DNA of 10,545 nt from JAMLGJ01 sp047972145 (GTDB taxonomy: Bacteria > Actinomycetota > Acidimicrobiia > Acidimicrobiales > Microtrichaceae): positions 1 to 10,545 of the forward strand of contig JBKEAI010000302.1 in NCBI GenBank assembly GCA_047972145.1. The letters are read 5' to 3'. Shown in pieces: positions 6,263 through 10,545 of this stretch. Made by a program: the position numbers and the translations under genes. The notes below the pieces were generated by a model. It had not been told where the DNA came from. It made no database searches and was given only the letters and a program-made list of their open reading frames with translations. Numbering within the stretch: position 1 is the first letter of the stretch; each line of letters opens with the position of its first letter.

Positions 6263-6440
6263 GCTCCCCCCTGAGGTCTGCCACCCGAGCACTTCCACCC
6301 GAGCACTTCAGCCGAGTGTCCGAGCACCCGACCGCCGAGCGCCTGAGTGATCTCCAACCGAGAGTGCGCGATCGAGCGCTCTGTGTGGGCCAGGATTGCA
6401 AACAACCGACGTGCCCGACCTTGCCACGACATCGGACCGC
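6263..6440. repeat. First part of the mutM-vanY intergenic region, with a 14-bp tandem duplication
   Basis: This is part of the 306-bp gene-free stretch 6263-6568. It contains a perfect 14-bp duplication, CCACCCGAGCACTT at 6281-6294 and 6295-6308, followed to about 6335 by degenerate CCGAGYRYC-like copies. I see no convincing mutM terminator and no credible small ORF. The ATG-containing frame across 6347-6568 is only an upstream extension of the next gene and lacks a plausible protein. Confidence 0.55.
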
Positions 6441-6478
6441 TGTTAGATTGCGAAAACGTTACGACTCGTTACCGAGTC
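6441..6478 (+). promoter_or_regulatory. Candidate promoter with GTTAC direct repeat and inverted repeat before the VanY-like gene
   Basis: TGTTAGATT (6441-6449) resembles an extended -10 (TGN plus TAGATT). Downstream, GTTAC occurs twice, at 6458-6462 and 6468-6472, separated by five bases. A perfect inverted repeat GACTCG-TTAC-CGAGTC spans 6463-6478 over the second copy. Position after the putative start of transcription would suit repression or an mRNA hairpin. If a promoter lies further downstream, the same boxes would suit activation. GTTAC-N5-GTTAC resembles actinobacterial MtrA-type direct repeats. The binding protein is inferred, the motifs are seen. The remainder, 6479-6568, shows only a weak GGAG (6552-6555) before the ATG. 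Confidence 0.4.
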
Positions 6479-6568
6479 TTAGTCATAGCCGTTCGTCTCC
6501 CACCCGATCGCCCCCAGCACCCAACCGCCTCTAGAACCCGATCGCCCCGCCCGGAGCCCCCTCACCAG

Positions 6569-7888
6569 ATGTTCTCCTTCCGAAACGGATCCGCACGTGG
6601 GGCCACGACCTTCCTGCTCGTGGCCGCAACGCTCGTCGCACTCCCCGCTCCCCAATCGGGCGCCGCACCCTCGCAGGAGGGTTCGTCGCTGTCGGAGTTG
6701 CAGGCCAAGCGCAGCCAGGTGCGATCCGAGAAGGCCAGCCAGGCGAGCAAGGTCAACGCCCTCGAAGCGACCGACGCCGAGGTCACCAACGCGCTCAACG
6801 CGCTGAACGCGCAGGTCAAGGCTCAACAGGACAAGGTCGAGGAATCCGAGCGGGTTCTCGCCAAGGCCGAAGAGGACCGTGCCGCGGCCGAGCAGGCCCA
6901 GGCGGAGGCCGAGGCCCAACTCGCGTCCATCCGTGAGGACATGAAGGAGTCCGCGGTCGAGGCCTACGTGAGCGTCGGAAGCACAGACCCACTCGCTGCG
7001 GTCGCCACCGACGACGTCAACGACGCGGTCAACAAGCGCGTGCTGCTCGACTCCCGGGCGACTCAGAGCACAGACCTCGTGGAGCGCTTCCGCGCAGTGC
7101 AGGAAGACCTGGAGATGCAGCGCGCCGCGAAGCAGGAGGCCGAGGACCGCGCGACCGCGGAGCGCGAGACGGTCACCGCCCGCAAGGCCGAGCTCGACGC
7201 GAGCTATGCGGAGCAACAGAAGTTCGCGGAGGCGGTGGACGCCCGCCTCGATGCCGCACTCGCGGAGGCGGCCTCGCTCGCACAACTCGACAAGGGTCTC
7301 TCCGACCAGATCACCGCAAAGCAACAGGAGATCGCCCGCCAACTCGCGGCCCAGCGCAAGGCCGAGGAACAGCGCGCCGCAGCACGGGCCGCGGCCAACA
7401 AGGCGGCACTCGCTCCGTCCTCGGGTGGGTCCTCCGGTGGGGGAAGCGGCAACGGCGGCGATGGAGGCGGCAACTACACCCCGCCGAACATCGTCGGTTC
7501 GGGCAGCATCGTGAGCGTCGGCGGGATCCGAGTGCACCAGTCGATCGCCGGCAACCTCCAGGCACTTCTCAGCGCAGCCGCAGCCGATGGCGTCCCGCTG
7601 AGCGGGAGCGGCTTCCGCGACCCCGCCGGACAGATCGCCGTGCGCCGCAGCAACTGCGGCAGCAGCAACTATGCGATCTACCAGATGTCTGCATCGTCGT
7701 GCCGACCCCCTACGGCCCGCCCGGGAACCTCACAGCACGAACAGGGCCTGGCGGTCGACTTCACACAGGGCGGACGCACGCTCACGCGGGGAAGCTCGGG
7801 GTTCGCGTGGATGCGGGCCAACGCCGGACGGTTCGGGTTCAGGAACCTGCCCTCGGAGCCCTGGCACTGGTCGACGACCGGCCGTTAG
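6569..7888 (+). CDS. Secreted coiled-coil VanY-type D-alanyl-D-alanine carboxypeptidase
   Basis: A 439-residue exported zinc peptidase expected to trim peptide stems of peptidoglycan. The ATG at 6569 is chosen because a signal peptide starts there (FLLVAATLVALPAP, cleavage near residue 33); upstream in-frame sequence has no such character. Residues 40-280 are a long coiled coil with KESAVEAYVSVGS (126-138), similar in place and pattern to REYAVKAYIDGG of the Rpf-like protein at 2491-3567. A Gly/Ser linker spans 284-302. The C-terminal 120 residues are the VanY (peptidase M15) domain: SQHEQGLAVD (388-397) matches SxHxxGxAxD with zinc ligands His390 and Asp397, and EPWHW supplies Glu430 and ligand His433. 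Cys363 and Cys378 may form a disulfide. The coiled coil recalls PcsB/RipC proteins controlled by FtsEX, so septal activity is possible. The stop overlaps that of the converging cyclase gene. Confidence 0.9.
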   Translation: MFSFRNGSARGATTFLLVAATLVALPAPQSGAAPSQEGSSLSELQAKRSQVRSEKASQASKVNALEATDAEVTNALNALNAQVKAQQDKVEESERVLAKAEEDRAAAEQAQAEAEAQLASIREDMKESAVEAYVSVGSTDPLAAVATDDVNDAVNKRVLLDSRATQSTDLVERFRAVQEDLEMQRAAKQEAEDRATAERETVTARKAELDASYAEQQKFAEAVDARLDAALAEAASLAQLDKGLSDQITAKQQEIARQLAAQRKAEEQRAAARAAANKAALAPSSGGSSGGGSGNGGDGGGNYTPPNIVGSGSIVSVGGIRVHQSIAGNLQALLSAAAADGVPLSGSGFRDPAGQIAVRRSNCGSSNYAIYQMSASSCRPPTARPGTSQHEQGLAVDFTQGGRTLTRGSSGFAWMRANAGRFGFRNLPSEPWHWSTTGR

Positions 7889-9903
7889 CCGTCGCCGGAG
7901 TCGAACACCTCGTGAGCGAGGGCCTGATCCGCGTAGACCACCTGATCACCGCCGAGGTCCTTCGCCCGCAACAGGCCTGCATCGGCCACACGAAGGATCT
8001 CCGCCACCGATCCACCCACAGATGAGTGGGTGACCCCGAACGAGCAGGTGAACGAACGTGATGCCGCCACCGCTGACTGCGACGCGAGCGCGGTGCGCAA
8101 CCGTTCGATCGCCTCGATCGAGCGTTGCACCGACATCTCGGGGTAGACCACCACGAACTCCTCGCCGCCCACGCGGGCAACCACGTCGTGGCCCCGCACG
8201 TTGTCCTGCATCACACGGGCGAAGAGCTGAAGTGCCCGATCACCCGCCTCGTGGCCGAAGGTGTCGTTGAGCGACTTGAACTTGTCGAGATCCGCCATCA
8301 CCGCGACGAACCCTGTGCCCTGGTCGAGAAGTGCCTTCATCTGCGATTCGAGGATCCGGCGGTTCGGCAGCCCCGTGAGACCATCGGTGCCGGCCTCCTG
8401 TCTCGAGCTCTCCAGCGCCCGCAGCGCGCCGAGCCGTCCACCGATGCGCCGCGACAGCTCCGCGAGTCGACCGGCCACCTCCGCGCCTGGGGGTTCGCGG
8501 TCGGGACCGGTCACGTGCAGCACCCCGGCGCTGACCCCATCGACCCCAACGGGCACGCAAACCGCGCTGCACGGTCCACCCGGCCGGCCCCGCAGCTGAG
8601 GACAGGAGTCGATCGCCTCGGAGCTGTCGGCGGGCACGACCTGGCCTCGGCGCATCGCGAGGCAGTCCCGCGGATCGCTCACCGGGCACGCGGGAGAACC
8701 GGTGGCCACGTTCGCGGCAACCGACTCCACGATGTTGGGGGCCTCGGCGCGGGTGATCAACAACTCGCTCGGGTGGCTGTCATCGGCGAGTGCCAGCGAG
8801 CGTGCCACCACCTCGAAAGCCGCTGGTTCGTCGTCGGCGAAGTCGAGCGCATCGAGTATGCGCCGGGAGCTGTCACCCCACTCGGCACGTTCCACCAGGC
8901 GGGCGGCACGCTCGTCGACGCTGCCCGCCGCTGACTCCAATGCCCGTGCGACCGGTTCGAACGGCCCGCCGTCAGAGGACCCGAGCACGGAGTCCGGTGG
9001 CTCGCCGACCCCGAGGCGAGCCACCGCTTCGCGCAACTCGTCGAGAGGTGCATCGACCTCCGAGCGGAGCCGGTGCGCGATCAGCCAGATCCCGAGGGCG
9101 CTGGTGATCACAGACACCGCCACGACCGCGACCACCACCGGAACCGGTACAGCGGCGGCCTTGAGCGAGAGCGACAGTGCGAGCCCCACGAGCGGTGCAC
9201 CCACCGCCACTGCCAAGGGCATCGCCACCCGACGCAACATCGGAACCGCCGAGGCGGCCTCCGATTGCCGGGGCAACACCGCAGACCGCGGGACCGTCGA
9301 CGGTGGGCCGGACGTGGGTGGGCCGGACGTGGGGGGGCCAGTTGTGGACAGAACAGCCCTGGCGGGACGCGCCGCAAACGGAGCTGTCGAGCGTTGGGCC
9401 GACCCGGGCGATGGACTCTCGGGCAATCGGACCGACCCGGGCGATCGGCTCTCGGGTGATGGGCTCTCGATCGGTGGCGCATCGGGCACGGCACCGCTGG
9501 TCGGCACAGCACCGCTGGTCGGCACAACACCGCTGGTCGGAGGATCAACCTCCGTCGACACGTCCTCCTTGAACGCCCTCTCCTTCTCCTTGGAGGTCCC
9601 CTCCTTCTCCTTGGAGGTCCCCTCCTTGTCCTTGGAGGTCCCCTCCTTGTGCCCCTCCCCATTCGATTCGGCCGAACGGCCGGATGCTGCGAGCCGACTC
9701 GGGCGTGCCACGGTTGCGGTCACGTCTGGATCGTCACTCCGTCCAGGATTGGTGGCCTCGCCCTCCTGCTCCCCGGTCAGGTCGATGGTGGCGAGCTGCT
9801 CGATCGCCTCCTGCGCAGGAGCCGGGAATGTGAGGGGAGCCGTCGGCGTACGGGGCGCAGCGTGCCCGTTCGCACTTCGCCCCACCGCCAGATCCTCGTG
9901 CAC
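7885..9903 (-). CDS. Membrane diguanylate cyclase (GAF-like + GGDEF) with disordered N-terminal region
   Basis: A 672-residue enzyme expected to make cyclic di-GMP from two GTP. The GTG start at 9903 follows TAGGAT, readable as a weak SD (AGGA) or as a -10 for a leaderless message. Residues 1-220 are low-complexity, with KEGTSKE, PTSGAV and PPTSG repeats. Two membrane helices at about 225-247 and 254-277 follow, then a short HAMP-like linker. A GAF-like domain (about 345-495) has five cysteines: CPVSDPRDC (406/414), Cys434 and CSAVC (445/449). The GGDEF domain (505-665) has DGLTGLPNRR, DLDKF with metal-binding Asp538, GGEEF (579-583) and the product-inhibition motif RGHD (570-573) exactly five residues earlier, so it should be active and feedback-regulated. 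No EAL domain is present. The input signal is unknown. Confidence 0.92.
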   Translation of the reverse strand: MHEDLAVGRSANGHAAPRTPTAPLTFPAPAQEAIEQLATIDLTGEQEGEATNPGRSDDPDVTATVARPSRLAASGRSAESNGEGHKEGTSKDKEGTSKEKEGTSKEKERAFKEDVSTEVDPPTSGVVPTSGAVPTSGAVPDAPPIESPSPESRSPGSVRLPESPSPGSAQRSTAPFAARPARAVLSTTGPPTSGPPTSGPPSTVPRSAVLPRQSEAASAVPMLRRVAMPLAVAVGAPLVGLALSLSLKAAAVPVPVVVAVVAVSVITSALGIWLIAHRLRSEVDAPLDELREAVARLGVGEPPDSVLGSSDGGPFEPVARALESAAGSVDERAARLVERAEWGDSSRRILDALDFADDEPAAFEVVARSLALADDSHPSELLITRAEAPNIVESVAANVATGSPACPVSDPRDCLAMRRGQVVPADSSEAIDSCPQLRGRPGGPCSAVCVPVGVDGVSAGVLHVTGPDREPPGAEVAGRLAELSRRIGGRLGALRALESSRQEAGTDGLTGLPNRRILESQMKALLDQGTGFVAVMADLDKFKSLNDTFGHEAGDRALQLFARVMQDNVRGHDVVARVGGEEFVVVYPEMSVQRSIEAIERLRTALASQSAVAASRSFTCSFGVTHSSVGGSVAEILRVADAGLLRAKDLGGDQVVYADQALAHEVFDSGDG
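9487..9540 (-). repeat. 18-bp in-frame repeats encoding PTSGAV, three copies
   Basis: Three consecutive 18-bp units encode PTSGVV, PTSGAV and PTSGAV (residues 122-139 of the cyclase). Two copies are nearly identical in DNA. A related 15-bp PPTSG duplication occurs at residues 190-199, next to a run of seven Gs at 9331-9337 on the plus strand. Confidence 0.75.
9565..9648 (-). repeat. 21-bp in-frame repeats encoding KEGTSKE, about four copies
   Basis: Four 21-bp units encode KEGTSKD, KEGTSKE, KEGTSKE and the diverged KERAFKE (residues 86-113 of the cyclase). The first three differ by only a few bases. The segment is strongly charged and lies in the cytoplasmic N-terminal region. Confidence 0.85.
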
Positions 9904-9909
9904 GGGTCG

Positions 9910-9915
9910 ATCCTA
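9910..9915 (-). promoter_or_regulatory. TAGGAT element six bases before the cyclase GTG start
   Basis: On the minus strand TAGGAT-CGACCC-GTG can be read two ways: AGGA as a modest Shine-Dalgarno seven bases from the start, or TAGGAT as a TANNNT -10 element driving a leaderless transcript. The sequence alone does not separate these. Confidence 0.35.
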
Positions 9916-9997
9916 CCAACCACCCGGACACCCCCAGGGTTTGCGGTCAGCGCACACGCAGGGGTGGGCAATACCACCCGGTTCGACGATTCTGCTG

Positions 9998-10025
9998 GTG
10001 ACGAACGCCATACCGTGACTATTCT
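9998..10025 (+). promoter_or_regulatory. Candidate promoter of the secreted protein at the right edge
   Basis: GTGACG (9998-10003, four of six to TTGACA) and TATTCT (10020-10025, four of six to TATAAT) are 16 bases apart. GTGAC occurs again at 10015-10019, just before the -10. Transcription would begin near 10032, leaving a leader of about 115 bases before the ATG at 10148. Confidence 0.35.
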
Positions 10026-10034
10026 TTGCGCACA

Positions 10035-10048
10035 CTTCCTTCGGGAAG
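10035..10048 (+). other. UUCG-tetraloop hairpin in the leader of the right-edge gene
   Basis: CTTCC-TTCG-GGAAG forms a five-pair stem closed by C(UUCG)G, one of the most stable RNA tetraloops. It would sit within a few bases of the 5' end of the predicted transcript, where it could protect the message or start a longer structured leader. I could not match the leader to a known riboswitch. Confidence 0.4.
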
Positions 10049-10134
10049 CCGCTCATCCTGGGCGATCAACGGGTGGGTCTACACAACCAACCACGGAGAG
10101 GCGCGGCGGAAACGATCCGCGGCAGCTGCGAAAC

Positions 10135-10140
10135 AGGGGA
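10135..10140 (+). promoter_or_regulatory. Ribosome-binding site of the right-edge gene
   Basis: AGGGGA lies seven bases before the ATG at 10148, among the best Shine-Dalgarno sequences in the window. It supports this start for a gene that has no stop codon in view. Confidence 0.6.
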
Positions 10141-10147
10141 AGTCATC

Positions 10148-10545
10148 ATGGGATCGCTCGATTCAGTCAGGTCCAACAAGGCGGGTAGGCGTCGACTGTG
10201 GGGAAGCCTCGCAGTGGTCGCCATGATCGGAGCCCTGCTCGCGATCGGGTCCCAGCCCTCCGGCGCCGTGGTCACGCAGAAGACCATCAACGCATCTTGC
10301 ACCGGTGCAGATGCCTATACCGCGGGTCTTCTGGCCGCGCTGCCCACCGGAGGTGTTCTCACCGCCCCAGTGAACGTCAGCGTGGACGCTCCGGCGTTCG
10401 TCGAGCCGGGCCAGACAGGTGTGGGGTTCACCGCTACCTTGTCGCTCGCACTCGATGCCGCAACGGTTGACACGGTCGCCGCGATCTCGCCGTCGATGAC
10501 CGTGTCCAACGTCAAGGCTCCGCTGAACGTGACCGGGCCGACCTC
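10148..10545 (+). CDS. Secreted protein of unknown function, 3' end beyond the window
   Basis: The frame is open from the ATG at 10148 to the right edge (132 full codons, no stop). The start is supported by AGGGGA seven bases upstream. Residues 11-16 (KAGRRR) and the hydrophobic stretch LWGSLAVVAMIGALLAIG form a signal peptide with likely cleavage after about residue 40 (QPSGA). The mature part begins VVTQKTINASCTGADAY and alternates short hydrophobic and Thr/Val/Pro segments, for example LTAPVNVSVDAPAFVEPGQTG, which suggests beta-sandwich surface domains. Valine, threonine and proline richness fits an exported structural or binding protein. I do not recognise a family and assign no function. 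The gene is divergent from the diguanylate cyclase, sharing a 244-bp intergenic region with it. Confidence 0.75.
   Translation, partial: MGSLDSVRSNKAGRRRLWGSLAVVAMIGALLAIGSQPSGAVVTQKTINASCTGADAYTAGLLAALPTGGVLTAPVNVSVDAPAFVEPGQTGVGFTATLSLALDAATVDTVAAISPSMTVSNVKAPLNVTGPT

Noticed and set aside
6479..7537. 352-codon minus-strand open frame opposite the VanY-like gene
   Set aside because: It is the Leu/Gly/Arg-rich mirror of a coiled-coil gene; the plus strand carries a signal peptide and a complete zinc-peptidase motif.
9342..9350. DnaA-box-like TGTCCACAA on the minus strand
   Set aside because: A single copy inside the cyclase coding region, with no cluster or AT-rich stretch, is expected by chance. 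The orphan ParA is not enough to suggest an origin.
10026..10147. Cyclic di-GMP (GEMM) or cyclic di-AMP (ydaO) riboswitch
   Set aside because: Tempting next to a cyclase gene and wall hydrolases, but I could not find the conserved core sequences of either class in this leader.
10026..10226. Small plus-strand frame across the leader of the right-edge gene
   Set aside because: It overlaps the better supported signal-peptide gene at 10148 in another frame and lacks a ribosome site.

Overview
The window is high-GC DNA (about two thirds G+C by eye) with GTG starts, few strong ribosome-binding sites and Ala/Pro/Thr-rich secreted proteins. Together with an Rpf-like lysozyme-fold domain and RipC/PcsB-like coiled coils, this points to an actinomycetote, possibly of the Acidimicrobiia type. 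That placement is inference from style and gene content; there is no rRNA or other marker here. The window looks chromosomal. I see no insertion sequence, phage gene, CRISPR array or tRNA.

Layout. Minus strand, right to left: a ParA-type ATPase (4094-5197) is coupled by an ATGA overlap to a small protein with a C-terminal membrane anchor (3651-4094). These are followed by a secreted coiled-coil protein ending in an Rpf/transglycosylase-like domain (2491-3567) and a large lipoprotein ester hydrolase (110-2320). Plus strand, divergent from parA: formamidopyrimidine-DNA glycosylase mutM (5336-6262), then a secreted coiled-coil VanY-type D,D-carboxypeptidase (6569-7888). A minus-strand membrane diguanylate cyclase with a cysteine-bearing GAF-like domain (7885-9903) converges on the carboxypeptidase gene, and the two stop codons overlap. 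Divergent from it, a secreted protein of unknown function (10148 onward) runs off the right edge.

How the genes may work together. Most products act at or beyond the membrane. Two are cell-wall hydrolases built on the same plan: signal peptide, coiled coil with a related central motif, flexible linker, and different catalytic heads (glycan cleaving versus peptide cleaving). Both are preceded by GTnAC direct repeats, which suggests shared control by an envelope regulator, perhaps MtrA-like. The ParA/anchored-protein pair could be a positioning module. MutM and the cyclase have no evident link to the rest.

The most unusual property is the abundance of short tandem repeats. There are 15-, 18- and 21-bp arrays inside four different genes, always whole codons and always encoding disordered segments, including one inside the catalytic domain of MutM. 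Further arrays lie in intergenic and leader DNA at 33-64, 2391-2479, 5264-5308 and 6281-6308.
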